Part shown: in pieces, positions 1 to 6,626 of the stretch | How positions within the stretch are numbered: the stretch's first letter is position 1 | Layout: each line of letters starts with the position of its first letter | Assembly: GCF_937858865.1 (NCBI RefSeq) | Contig: NZ_CALLYO010000418.1 | Coordinates: forward strand, 1-9,448 | Direction of reading: 5' to 3' | Source: an uncultured Amaricoccus sp. | GTDB lineage: Bacteria; Pseudomonadota; Alphaproteobacteria; Rhodobacterales; Rhodobacteraceae | Length of the DNA: 9,448 nt | Position numbers and translations under genes: made by a program | Notes under the pieces: generated by a model | The model's database searches: none | The model's input: only the letters and a program-made list of their open reading frames with translations | Told to the model about the DNA's origin: nothing

Positions 1-181
1 CGCGTCCCTTCTGGAACGGGCTGACCAGCTCGTCGCCGAGCGAGGAGCCGGCGAGCGCGTGGCGGGAGGCCGGCCGGGGGTGAAGATGCAGCGCGCCCTC
101 GACGAGCTCGGCGACCATGTGCGGCGGAGCGTCCAGGACGTCCTGGTAGGTGGCCGGCGCACGTCTGGTATGCTCGTTCAT
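1..181 (-). CDS. Uma2 family (DUF820) endonuclease-like protein, N-terminal part
   Basis: Reading leftward from an ATG at 181-179 gives 60 open codons that run off the window edge, so only the N-terminus is present. The protein begins MNEHTRRAPATYQDVLDAPP and continues with VAELVEGALHLHPRPASRHA and LGDELVSPF. This matches the usual opening of Uma2/DUF820 proteins: a short 'YxDvL..P' lead, an 'aElveGeL...PrP...H' strand pair, then a helix containing 'LG..L..PF..G'. Uma2 proteins have a PD-(D/E)XK-like fold and are annotated as putative endonucleases, though their role is poorly established. The catalytic acidic and lysine residues would lie beyond the edge and cannot be checked. A GAGGGG run abuts the ATG, too close for an ideal ribosome binding site. 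Family assignment is from pattern recognition of the N-terminus only. Confidence 0.82.
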   Translation of the reverse strand, partial: MNEHTRRAPATYQDVLDAPPHMVAELVEGALHLHPRPASRHALAGSSLGDELVSPFQKGR

Positions 182-272
182 CCCCTCGACGATATCCCAA
201 TCCGGGCAGGGCGTCACTCGGTCGTTCGCCTGCGGCCGGGCCGTGGCGCTCGGGCGCGCGAGGTCCGAAGGC

Positions 273-422
273 CTACGGAAGGGGCTGGCGCGTCGCACTG
301 GGGCCGGGCGAGGAGAGGCGCACCAGTTCCGGCCGCCCGAGAGCGGACCGGGCCTGGTGCGCGGCAGCCAAAAGCAGCGGAACGAGACCCGCCAGCACAC
401 ACTCCAGATACCCGGCCGCCAT
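273..422 (-). CDS. Doubtful small hydrophobic protein (49 aa)
   Basis: An ATG at 422-420 is preceded by GGAG (433-430) with 7 bases of spacing and opens a 49-codon frame ending in TAG. The translation starts MAAGYLECVLAGLVPLLLAA, a run of about 18 mostly hydrophobic residues that could form one membrane segment. A basic, proline/serine-rich tail follows. No family is recognised. Support is limited to the ribosome-binding-site spacing and the hydrophobic run, and a chance frame in GC-rich DNA is quite possible. Confidence 0.2.
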   Translation of the reverse strand: MAAGYLECVLAGLVPLLLAAAHQARSALGRPELVRLSSPGPSATRQPLP

Positions 423-542
423 CTCGTCACTCCGTCCAGCGCGACGCGGAGCAACCCTGCGCGGCAAAGCTTAAGGCGCCGTTACCCGCGCCGGCGGCCC
501 GGAAGTTTCCGCCGCGGGGACAATCCATTGCCGGGCGGCGGC

Positions 543-571
543 TTTGGCGGCCGGCCGAATCGGCCTATCTC
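543..571 (+). promoter_or_regulatory. Weak promoter-like pair upstream of the GNAT cluster
   Basis: TTTGGC at 543-548 and TATCTC at 566-571 are separated by 17 bases and would start a transcript about 20 bases before the ATG at 598. The -35 match is poor, so this is only a position guess for the promoter of the 598-2062 gene group. Confidence 0.2.
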
Positions 572-597
572 TGGGGTCAACCAGAGGATCGTTCGCG

Positions 598-792
598 ATG
601 CTGAACCGGATCGAGGGCTGCACCACGTCACGTCGATGGCGTCCGACGCGCGGGCCGACGACGCCTTCCTCCCCGACACCCTCGGGCTCCCTCGCGCGCC
701 ACCGGCATCCGCACGGCCACGAGATCGACCGCACCGAGATCGCCGCGGTGGCGGAATTCCTGCACAGCCAAGAAGGAGAGGCGACGTCATGA
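598..792 (+). CDS. Doubtful 64-aa ORF coupled to the GNAT gene
   Basis: An ATG at 598, preceded by AGAGGA at 583-588, opens a 64-codon frame. Its TGA (790-792) overlaps the GNAT ATG (789-791) as ATGA, the same coupling style seen between GNAT and pirin. The first half is rich in Arg, Pro, Ser and Thr and looks like non-coding DNA. The last 20 or so residues (HEIDRTEIAAVAEFLHSQE) look like a real amphipathic helix. The ORF may be genuine, a frameshifted remnant of an older gene, or chance. No family is recognised. Confidence 0.28.
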   Translation: MLNRIEGCTTSRRWRPTRGPTTPSSPTPSGSLARHRHPHGHEIDRTEIAAVAEFLHSQEGEATS

Positions 793-1097
793 CCATCGAG
801 CAGACCGAGATCGAGCGCGAGGACAAGGGCAGCAAGGGACGCTACGTCTACCGCGCGAACGGCGCGGAGGCGGAGGTGACCTTCTCCAGGGCCGGCGAGG
901 GCCTCGTCATCATCGACCACACCGGGGTGCCGGACGCCTTCCGCGGCCAGGGCGTCGGGCAGGCGCTGGTGACGCGCGCGGTCGCCGACTTCCGCGCCGA
1001 GGGCAGGAAGGTGCTGCCGCTCTGCCCGTTCGCGGCGGCGCAGTTCCGCCGGCATCCCGAATGGGCCGACCTCCTGCAGGAGCGGAGCGGGACGTGA
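789..1097 (+). CDS. GNAT family N-acetyltransferase, COG2388/NATD1-like (YidJ type)
   Basis: This 102-residue protein is a minimal Gcn5-related acetyltransferase of the short COG2388 type. Family hallmarks are the core 'IDHTGVPDAFRGQGVGQALV' (about 42-61), with the RGQGVG loop at 52-57 that cradles the pyrophosphate of acetyl-CoA. A second block reads 'KVLPLCPFAAAQFRRHPEWADLL' (74-96), with the CPF and HPE(W/Y)ADL signatures of this subfamily. The length fits, since these proteins are about 90-110 residues. The start is fixed by AAGGAGAG at 773-780, 8 bases before the ATG. An in-frame extension upstream to 150 exists but has low-complexity, non-coding-like content. The stop overlaps the pirin start (GTGA), so the two are co-translated. 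The acyl acceptor is unknown; cytosolic location is inferred from the lack of a signal or membrane segment. Confidence 0.93.
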   Translation: MTIEQTEIEREDKGSKGRYVYRANGAEAEVTFSRAGEGLVIIDHTGVPDAFRGQGVGQALVTRAVADFRAEGRKVLPLCPFAAAQFRRHPEWADLLQERSGT

Positions 1098-2062
1098 GCT
1101 GGAACCCGACGCTCGACCCGACCTGCCCGACCGCCGACGCGGTCGACGCCATCGAGACGCTGATCGTGCCGCGCGCCCGCGACATCGGCGGCTTCGAGGT
1201 GCGCCGCGCTCTGCCGGCGCCGGCGCGGCAGATGGTCGGCCCGTTCATCTTCTTCGACCAGATGGGCCCGGCCGAGTTCGTCACCGGCCAGGGGGTCGAC
1301 GTGCGGCCGCATCCGCACATCGGGCTCGCCACCGTCACCTATCTCTTCCGCGGCGAGTTCCAGCACCGCGACAGCCTCGGCACCGACCAGATGATCCGCC
1401 CGGGCGCGGTCAACTGGATGATCGCCGGCCGGGGGGTGACGCATTCCGAGCGCACCAGCGCGGCGACGCGGCAGCGGCCGCACGAGCTCTTCGGCATCCA
1501 GACCTGGGTGGCGCTGCCCGAATCGGCCGAGGACGACGCGGCCGGCTTCGAGCACCAGGGCAAGGAGGCGCTGCCGGTCATCGAGGCCGAGGGGGCGCGC
1601 GCGCGGCTGATCCTCGGCAGCGCCTGGGGCAGGCGGGCGCCGGTCAGGGTCTTCGGCGAGATCTTCTATGCCGACGTCGAGCTCGCGCCCGGGGCGAAGG
1701 CGCCGCTGCCGGACGGGCACGAGGACCGCGGGCTCTACGTCGTCTCCGGCAGCATCACGGTCGGCGGGCAGGACCATGGCGCGGCGCGGATGATGGTCTT
1801 CCGCCCCGGCGACCGGCTGCACGTCACCGCCGGGCCGGCAGGGGCGCGGCTGATCCTGCTCGGCGGCGAGACGATGCCGGGGCCGCGCTTCATCTGGTGG
1901 AACTTCGTCGCCTCCTCGCGCGAGCGGATCGAGGCGGCGAAGGAGGCCTGGCGCGCCGGCGACTGGGCGCACGGGCGCTTCCGGCTGCCGCCGGGGGACG
2001 AGGCGGAGTTCATCCCGCTGCCCGAGGAGCGGCCGGGGACGCGGCCGCGCGCGGTCAGCTAG
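1094..2062 (+). CDS. Pirin family protein (bicupin)
   Basis: The 322-residue product is a pirin, a two-cupin iron protein; bacterial members act as quercetinase-like dioxygenases or as modulators of partner enzymes. The N-terminal cupin has the diagnostic RPHPHIGLATVTYLF block with His73 and His75, then EFQHRDS, and GRGVTHSE with His117 and Glu119. These four residues correspond to the metal ligands of human pirin (His56, His58, His101, Glu103). The C-terminal cupin (about 205-275) contains the 'GLYVVSGSITVGG' and 'RPGDRLHVTA' strands. The family-typical ending 'PGPRFIWWNFVASSRERIEAAKEAW' is complete. The GTG start at 1094 is preferred because GGAG at 1084-1087 sits 6 bases upstream and the GTG overlaps the GNAT stop. 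An in-frame ATG at 1061 would overlap GNAT by 37 bases. The end overlaps the convergent cca end by 8 bases. Substrate is unknown. Confidence 0.95.
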   Translation: MSWNPTLDPTCPTADAVDAIETLIVPRARDIGGFEVRRALPAPARQMVGPFIFFDQMGPAEFVTGQGVDVRPHPHIGLATVTYLFRGEFQHRDSLGTDQMIRPGAVNWMIAGRGVTHSERTSAATRQRPHELFGIQTWVALPESAEDDAAGFEHQGKEALPVIEAEGARARLILGSAWGRRAPVRVFGEIFYADVELAPGAKAPLPDGHEDRGLYVVSGSITVGGQDHGAARMMVFRPGDRLHVTAGPAGARLILLGGETMPGPRFIWWNFVASSRERIEAAKEAWRAGDWAHGRFRLPPGDEAEFIPLPEERPGTRPRAVS

Positions 2063-3221
2063 GGTGGCGCCCGGCGAGGAGCGCCGCGGCGTCGAGGCGG
2101 AAGTCGGAGGCGAGCCAGGCCTCCTCGAGCTCGGCGAGGGCCCGGCCGAGGGCCGGGCCCGCGAGGCCGACGTCGGCCGAAGCGACCGGGAAGACGGCGG
2201 CGGCGCCGCGGGCGATCTCGGCCTCGAGGTCGGCGGGCGGCGGGGCGGCGAGCGTCGCCGCGCGCACCAGGGCGGCGTCGCGGGCGGCCTCGGGCCCGAG
2301 CCGCCAGGCGGCGACGGCCGGCGGCTCGCCGGCGGCCAGCGCGGTGGCGGCTGCCGCGACGGCGCGCGCGTCGGCGCGCGAGAGGCGGATGCGTTGCGTC
2401 CATTCCGGCCGCCAGCCGAGCGCGGCGAGGCGGCGCTGCCAGCGCGGCGGCGCGCCGGCCACGGCCTCGGCATGGACGAGGGGGGCGAGCGGCGTGGCGT
2501 CGGCGCCGGGCAGGACGCGGGCGAGGATGCCGGTCGCCGCCATGGCGGCGACGGCGGGCGCGGGGTCGGCGGCGGCGAGGAGGCGGGTGATCTCGCCGCC
2601 GACCCGCTCGCGCGAGAGGCGGTCGAGCCCCTCCTGCAGCGCGGCGCAGGCGGCGAGGCCCTCGGCGTCGAGGCCGCCGCCCGGGTCGCCGTACCAGGCG
2701 GTGAAGCGGAAGAAGCGCAGGATGCGCAGATAGTCCTCGCCGATGCGGGCGGCGGGGTCGCCGACGAAGCGCACCCGCCCGGCCTCGAGGTCGGCGAGCC
2801 CGCCGAGCGGGTCGATGAGCGTGCCGTCGGGGCGGCAGTAGAGCGCGTTCATGGTGAAGTCGCGCCGGCTCGCGTCCTCGGCGAGGTCGGCGGAGAAGGC
2901 GACGGTGGCGTGGCGGCCGTCGGTCGCGACGTCGCGGCGGAAGGTCGTGACCTCGAACGGACGGCCGGCGGCGATCACCGTGACCGTGCCGTGGGCGATG
3001 CCGGTCGGGACGGCCTCGAGCCCGGCGGCGATGGCGATCCCGGTCACTTCCTCGGGCGGGGCGTCGGTGGCGATGTCGATGTCGGCGACCGGGCGGCCGA
3101 GCAGCGTGTTGCGCACGCAGCCGCCGACCGGCAGCGCCTCGCGGCCGGCGGCCATCAGCGCGCCGCAGACGGCGCGGGTGCCGGGCGCGTCGAGCCAGGG
3201 CGCCTCGATGCGGCGGGTCAC
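2055..3221 (-). CDS. cca: CCA tRNA nucleotidyltransferase (class II)
   Basis: This 388-residue enzyme adds or repairs the 3'-CCA end of tRNA from CTP and ATP. The class II nucleotidyltransferase head is clear: LPVGGCVRNTLLGRPVADIDIATDA (30-54), with the GG nucleotide-binding motif (33-34) and the metal-binding carboxylates Asp47 and Asp49. Next come 'EVTTFRRDV' (90-98), the RRDFTMNAL motif (119-127) and the neck motif GEDYLRILRFFRF (161-173). The GTG start overlaps the TGA of the upstream Nudix gene (GTGA), implying coupled translation. Length is normal for the proteobacterial form without an HD domain. The tail is Ala-rich and less conserved. The last 8 bases overlap the end of the pirin gene on the other strand, leaving no room for an ordinary terminator. 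It is probably essential, since genomic tRNA genes often lack an encoded CCA (general knowledge). Confidence 0.95.
   Translation of the reverse strand: MTRRIEAPWLDAPGTRAVCGALMAAGREALPVGGCVRNTLLGRPVADIDIATDAPPEEVTGIAIAAGLEAVPTGIAHGTVTVIAAGRPFEVTTFRRDVATDGRHATVAFSADLAEDASRRDFTMNALYCRPDGTLIDPLGGLADLEAGRVRFVGDPAARIGEDYLRILRFFRFTAWYGDPGGGLDAEGLAACAALQEGLDRLSRERVGGEITRLLAAADPAPAVAAMAATGILARVLPGADATPLAPLVHAEAVAGAPPRWQRRLAALGWRPEWTQRIRLSRADARAVAAAATALAAGEPPAVAAWRLGPEAARDAALVRAATLAAPPPADLEAEIARGAAAVFPVASADVGLAGPALGRALAELEEAWLASDFRLDAAALLAGRHPS
2138..2160 (+). terminator. Perfect 10-bp hairpin inside the cca 3' end, possible pirin-operon terminator
   Basis: GGGCCCGGCC (2138-2147), a GAG loop and GGCCGGGCCC (2151-2160) form a perfect inverted repeat about 75 bases past the pirin stop, within the coding sequence of the convergent cca gene. 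There is no U-tract in either direction, so termination here is conjecture. The sequence also encodes part of the Ala/Gly/Leu-rich CCA-enzyme tail, which alone could produce it. Confidence 0.25.
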
Positions 3222-3817
3222 GACGGCAGCACCCGGTCGGAGAGCGCCTTCAGCATCCGCGCGGTGGCGCCCCAGATATAGTGCGGGCCGTAGGGGATGA
3301 CGTAGTAGCGGCGCAGCACGCCCTGCCAGACGCGGCCGTGCACCTGCAGGTTGGCCGGGTCGAGGACGAAGGCGAGCGGCACCTCGAAGACCTCCTCGAC
3401 CTCGGCCGGGTCGGGGCGCGGCCGGAAGCCGGGATCGACGACGCCGACGAAGGGCTGCACGGCGAAGCTCGTCACCGTCTCGTGCGGATCGAGGGTGCCG
3501 AGCACCTCGACCTGGGCGGGGGGGAGCGCGATCTCCTCCTCCGCCTCGCGCAGCGCGGCGGCGAGCGGAGTGGGATCGCCCGGCTCCTGCTTGCCGCCCG
3601 GGAAGGCGACCTGGCCCGGATGGTGGCGCAGCAGCGCGGCGCGGCGGGTCAGGATCAGGTTCACGCCCGACCCGCGCTCGACCAGCGGCACCAGCACCGA
3701 GGCCGGCCGCAGCGGCCGGCGCGCCGGCCGCGGGGCGTCCGGGTTGAGGTCGTAGTCCGACGAGCCGCCGGCCGGCGCCTCGAGCGCGCGGCGGATGCGC
3801 GGCAGGTTGAGGGTCAT
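3218..3817 (-). CDS. Nudix hydrolase, CoA pyrophosphatase (NudL) type
   Basis: The product is a Nudix enzyme of the UPF0035/NudL group, which splits CoA and its derivatives into 3',5'-ADP and phosphopantetheine compounds. The group signature is visible as LILTRRAALLRHHPGQVAFP (about 54-73), followed by GGKQEPGD (74-81) and REAEEEIAL (90-98). The spacing between the acidic residue and REAEEE is one longer than in MutT, as expected for NudL-type proteins. The last Gly of the Nudix box is Ala97, a tolerated change in this group. The start is uncertain. ATG 3817 (199 aa, MTLNLPRIRRAL) fits the family N-terminus. ATG 3826 and ATG 3898 are in frame upstream, but none of the three has a convincing ribosome binding site, and the upstream extension is Ala/Arg-rich. 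It is co-translated with cca through a GTGA overlap. Metal cofactor is presumably Mg2+ or Mn2+. Confidence 0.92.
   Translation of the reverse strand: MTLNLPRIRRALEAPAGGSSDYDLNPDAPRPARRPLRPASVLVPLVERGSGVNLILTRRAALLRHHPGQVAFPGGKQEPGDPTPLAAALREAEEEIALPPAQVEVLGTLDPHETVTSFAVQPFVGVVDPGFRPRPDPAEVEEVFEVPLAFVLDPANLQVHGRVWQGVLRRYYVIPYGPHYIWGATARMLKALSDRVLPS
3712..3731. repeat. 20-bp perfect palindrome within the Nudix gene
   Basis: GCGGCCGGCG (3712-3721) is followed at once by its reverse complement CGCCGGCCGC (3722-3731). It encodes the Arg/Pro-rich 'RPARRPLRP' segment just before the catalytic core. It may simply reflect GC-rich codons. Confidence 0.5.
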
Positions 3818-3947
3818 CCGGTCCATGGCCGTTACATGGCCGGCGGCGCGCCGCGGCACAAGGGCCGCCGACGCCGGCAGGACGGCGGCAACCTTCATGA
3901 AGGCCGGGTTAACGCCACCGGCAGATCCCAGGGATTTCAGACAGTTG

Positions 3948-3975
3948 CCGGGAGTCGCACGCGTGCGACTCCCGG
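3948..3975 (-). terminator. 28-bp perfect palindrome after gap, likely terminator hairpin
   Basis: CCGGGAGTCGCACG (3948-3961) is followed directly by its exact reverse complement (3962-3975). It begins 11 bases past the gap stop codon and would form a stem of at least 11-12 bp with a tiny loop. No U-tract follows on the minus strand (the next bases read CAACTGTCTG), so it is not a textbook intrinsic terminator. Its position suggests a terminator or 3'-end stabiliser. A dyad-binding protein site is the alternative. Confidence 0.6.
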
Positions 3976-3986
3976 TGCGGCGGCGC

Positions 3987-4988
3987 TCAGATCAGCTTGC
4001 CGAAGGCGACGGCGGTGTCGGCCATGCGGCAGGAGAAGCCCCATTCGTTGTCGTACCAGGACATCACCCGCACGAAGGTGCCGTCGAGCACCTTGGTCTG
4101 GTCGATGTGGAAGACCGAGGAGTGGCTGTCGTGGTTGAAGTCCGAGGAGACGAGCTTCTCCTCGGTATAGCCGAGGATCCCCTTCAGCTCGCCGTCGGCC
4201 GCCTGCTTGATCGCGGCGGTGATCTCCTCGACCGAGGTCGGGCGCTTGGCGAGGAACTTGAAGTCGACGACCGAGACGTTGGGCGTCGGCACCCGGATCG
4301 CCACGCCGTCGAGCTTGCCGTTGAGCTCGGGCAGCACCAGCCCGACCGCCTTGGCGGCGCCGGTCGAGGTCGGGATCATCGAGAGCGCCGCCGCGCGGGC
4401 GCGGTAGAGATCCTTGTGCATCGTGTCGAGCGTCGGCTGGTCGCCGGTGTAGCTGTGGATCGTGGTCATGAAGCCCTTGTCGATCCCGATGGCGTTGTTG
4501 AGCACGTAGGCGACCGGCGACAGGCAGTTCGTCGTGCAGGAGGCGTTCGAGATGACCCGGTCTTCCCTGGTCAGCGCCTTGTCGTTGACGCCGAAGACGA
4601 TGGTCTTGTCGGCGCCCTTGGCCGGGGCGGAGACGATGACCCGCTTCGAGCCGTTCTCGAGGTGCAGCGCCGCCTTCTCCCGGTCGGTGAAGATGCCGGT
4701 GCATTCGAGCGCCACGTCCACGTCCTTCCACGGCAGCGCCTTGGGGTCGCGCTCGGCGGTCACCCGGATCGGGCCGCGGCCCACGTCGATCGTGTCGCCC
4801 TTCACCGTGACCGTGCCGGGGAAGCGGCCGTGCACCGAGTCGTAGCGCACGAGGTGGGCGTTGGTCTCGACCGGTCCGAGATCGTTGAGCGCGACGACCT
4901 CGATGTCGGTGCGCCCCGACTCGACGATCGCGCGGAGCACGTTGCGTCCGATCCGGCCGAAGCCGTTGATGCCAACCTTGACCGCCAT
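3987..4988 (-). CDS. gap: Type I glyceraldehyde-3-phosphate dehydrogenase
   Basis: This 333-residue cytosolic enzyme oxidises glyceraldehyde 3-phosphate to 1,3-bisphosphoglycerate with reduction of NAD(P)+. The Rossmann motif INGFGRIGR is at 7-15. The active site SNASCTTNC has catalytic Cys151, and the general base His178 lies in [10 protein letters not shown]. The C-terminal [12 protein letters not shown] block is complete. Coenzyme determinants are mixed: Asp36 (Asp32 of the Bacillus enzyme) in ALNDL is the NAD+ marker, but the Leu187-Pro188 pair of classic NAD+ enzymes is Thr189-Met190 (LDTMHKDL). The start is supported by GAGGAG about 8 bases before the ATG. It lies about 100 bases downstream of glpK on the same strand, after a GC-rich hairpin and with its own promoter-like elements, so it is probably transcribed at least partly independently. 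Confidence 0.97.
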   Translation of the reverse strand: MAVKVGINGFGRIGRNVLRAIVESGRTDIEVVALNDLGPVETNAHLVRYDSVHGRFPGTVTVKGDTIDVGRGPIRVTAERDPKALPWKDVDVALECTGIFTDREKAALHLENGSKRVIVSAPAKGADKTIVFGVNDKALTREDRVISNASCTTNCLSPVAYVLNNAIGIDKGFMTTIHSYTGDQPTLDTMHKDLYRARAAALSMIPTSTGAAKAVGLVLPELNGKLDGVAIRVPTPNVSVVDFKFLAKRPTSVEEITAAIKQAADGELKGILGYTEEKLVSSDFNHDSHSSVFHIDQTKVLDGTFVRVMSWYDNEWGFSCRMADTAVAFGKLI

Positions 4989-5013
4989 GTTCGCTTCTCC
5001 TCACTCATCCGGC

Positions 5014-5039
5014 GCGCTCGGGATACGCGCTCGGGATAC
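5014..5039. repeat. Tandem 13-bp direct repeat in the gap leader
   Basis: GCGCTCGGGATAC occurs twice with no gap (5014-5026 and 5027-5039), 25 bases before the gap ATG. On the gap strand each copy reads GTATCCCGAGCGC. It may be a duplicated -10 region or paired regulator sites; the function is unknown. Confidence 0.75.
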
Positions 5040-5061
5040 AGGCCCGCGCCGCGCCCCGCAA
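5033..5061 (-). promoter_or_regulatory. Candidate gap promoter
   Basis: On the minus strand TTGCGG (5061-5056) and TATCCC (5038-5033) are separated by exactly 17 bases. This predicts a transcript with a leader of about 40 bases before the gap ATG. The -10 lies in one copy of the tandem 13-bp repeat, so the other copy offers a second -10. The -35 sits in the hairpin that follows glpK. Confidence 0.4.
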
Positions 5062-5075
5062 GCGCGGGCGCGGCG
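5047..5075 (-). terminator. GC-rich hairpin after glpK, possible terminator
   Basis: CGCCGCGCCCCGC (5047-5059) and GCGGGCGCGGCG (5064-5075) pair as a 12-bp stem with one bulged base and an AAGC loop (plus-strand reading). It starts 17 bases past the glpK stop. No U-tract follows on the minus strand. It may end or attenuate glpK transcription before gap. Confidence 0.45.
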
Positions 5076-5091
5076 AATCCTTGCCGCGCCC

Positions 5092-6579
5092 TCAGGCCCG
5101 GCTCAGCGTCCGGCCCACCGCGTCGCGCCAGCCGGCATAGCGGTCCTCGCGGAGGCCCGCGTCCATCGCCGGCTCGAAGCGGCGGTCGAGCGCCCAGCTG
5201 CGGGCGAACTCCTCCGGCCCCGGATAGACCCCGGCCTGCATCCCGGCCAGCCAGGCGGCGCCGAGGGCGGTCGTCTCCAGCACCCTCGGGCGGTCGACCG
5301 GCGCGCCGAGGGTGTCGGCCAGGCCCTGCAGCACCCAGTCGTTCGCCGTCATGCCGCCGTCCACCCGCAGCACGGTGTCGCCGATCTCCGGCCAGTCGGC
5401 GCGCATCGCCTCGAGGAGGTCGCGGGTCTGGTAGGCGACGCTCTCGAGCGCCGCGCGGGCGAACTCCGCCGGGCCGGAGCTGCGGGTGAGCCCGAAGATG
5501 GCGCCGCGGCAGTCGGGGTCCCAGTAGGGCGCGCCGAGGCCGGTGAAGGCGGGCACCAGGTAGAGCCGCTGCCCGGGGTCGGCGGCCTCGGCCAGCGCCT
5601 GCGTCTCGGAGGCCTGGCGGATGATCCTGAGGCCGTCGCGCAGCCACTGCACCACGGCGCCGGCGATGAAGATCGAGCCCTCGAGCGCATAGGTCGGCCG
5701 GCCGTCGAGCTGGTAGGCGATGGTGGTGAGCAGCCGGTTGCGGCTCGCGACCGGCGTCTCGCCGGTGTTGAGCACGGCGAAGCAGCCGGTGCCGTAGGTG
5801 GCCTTGAGCATCCCCGGGCGGAAGCAGGCCTGCCCGACCGTCGCCGCCTGCTGGTCGCCGGCGACGCCGCGGATCGGCACCGCGCGGCCGAAGAGGTCGG
5901 CGCGGGCGAGGCCGAAGTCGCCCGCCGAGTCGCGCACCTCGGGCAGCATCGCCATGGGGATGTCGAGCAGCCCGCAGATCTCCTCGTCCCAGCGACCCTC
6001 GCGGATGTTGTAGAGGAGCGTCCGCGCCGCGTTGGTGGCGTCGGTCGCATGCACCGCGCCGCCGGTCAGCCGCCAGATGAGCCAGCTGTCGACGGTGCCG
6101 AAGAGGAGCCGCCCGGCGCGCGCCCTCTCCCGCGCGCCCTCGTGGGCGTCGAGGAGCCACTTGAGCTTGGTGCCGGAGAAGTAGGGGTCGAGGAGGAGCC
6201 CGGTGCGCTCGGTGATCGTCGCCTCGTGCCCGGCGGCGCGCAGCTCGGCGCAGAGGCCGCTGGTGCGGCGGTCCTGCCAGACGATGGCGCGGCCGAGCGG
6301 CTGGCCGGTCTCGCGGTCCCAGACGACGGTGGTCTCGCGCTGGTTGGTGATGCCGATGCCGGCGATGGCGCCCGGCGCGACGCCGGCCCGCTCGAGCGCG
6401 GCGCGGCAGACGGCGGCGGTCGAGGACCAGATGTCGGCCGGGTCGTGCTCGACCCAGCCCGACTGCGGGAAGTGCTGCGGGAACTCCTCCTGCGCCACCG
6501 CGGCGATCCCCATGCGCTCGTCGAAGACGATGGCGCGGCTCGAGGTGGTGCCCTGGTCGATGGCGAGGATGCAGGTCAA
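5092..6579 (-). CDS. glpK: Glycerol kinase
   Basis: This FGGY-family kinase phosphorylates glycerol with ATP to sn-glycerol 3-phosphate, trapping it in the cytosol. With the TTG start it is 495 residues, matching the family (about 495-502). The phosphate loop IDQGTTSSR is at 7-15. Glycerol contacts Arg81-Glu82 (TNQRET) and Tyr133 (LDPYFSGTK) are present, with catalytic Asp242 in AGDQQAA. The motifs ATYGTGCF (260-267), [19 protein letters not shown] and [10 protein letters not shown] are intact. TTG 6579 is chosen because GGGAGG lies 5 bases upstream and the protein then begins like other GlpKs ([15 protein letters not shown]). An in-frame ATG at 6627 would add a basic 16-residue tail. The E. 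coli fructose-1,6-bisphosphate contact Arg236 aligns with Ala233 (from memory), so that feedback may be absent. GlpR is encoded divergently just beyond uspA. Confidence 0.97.
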   Translation of the reverse strand: MTCILAIDQGTTSSRAIVFDERMGIAAVAQEEFPQHFPQSGWVEHDPADIWSSTAAVCRAALERAGVAPGAIAGIGITNQRETTVVWDRETGQPLGRAIVWQDRRTSGLCAELRAAGHEATITERTGLLLDPYFSGTKLKWLLDAHEGARERARAGRLLFGTVDSWLIWRLTGGAVHATDATNAARTLLYNIREGRWDEEICGLLDIPMAMLPEVRDSAGDFGLARADLFGRAVPIRGVAGDQQAATVGQACFRPGMLKATYGTGCFAVLNTGETPVASRNRLLTTIAYQLDGRPTYALEGSIFIAGAVVQWLRDGLRIIRQASETQALAEAADPGQRLYLVPAFTGLGAPYWDPDCRGAIFGLTRSSGPAEFARAALESVAYQTRDLLEAMRADWPEIGDTVLRVDGGMTANDWVLQGLADTLGAPVDRPRVLETTALGAAWLAGMQAGVYPGPEEFARSWALDRRFEPAMDAGLREDRYAGWRDAVGRTLSRA

Positions 6580-6590
6580 GCGGGCCTCCC
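6580..6590 (-). promoter_or_regulatory. Ribosome binding site fixing the glpK TTG start
   Basis: GGGAGG on the minus strand (6590-6585) is followed by 5 bases and then TTG at 6579. This decides the start in favour of TTG over the ATG at 6627. Confidence 0.75.
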
Positions 6591-6626
6591 TGGCGGCCCG
6601 CACGCGGCGGCGGGCTTCGACGCGCA

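Larger units (their letters stand above)
182..597. other. Intergenic region, no firm gene
   Basis: About 400 bases separate the leftward Uma2 start from the rightward GNAT cluster. Open frames here have arginine/proline-rich translations typical of chance frames in GC-rich DNA. The only candidates are a 49-codon leftward ORF (273-422) with a hydrophobic segment and a weak rightward promoter-like pair near 543-571, both listed separately. The stretch should hold divergent promoters for the Uma2 gene and the rightward cluster. No tRNA, insertion sequence or long repeat was seen. Confidence 0.6.

Noticed and set aside
150..1097. Long N-terminal extension of the GNAT protein to an upstream ATG at 150
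   Set aside because: The extra 213 residues are low-complexity and lack family similarity. A good ribosome binding site and the usual family length support ATG 789.
848..2473. 541-codon minus-strand open frame opposite GNAT, pirin and the cca end
   Set aside because: The translation is Arg/Pro/Ala-rich with no recognisable domain, and it lies opposite clear pirin and GNAT motifs. High GC makes stop codons rare in the antisense frame.
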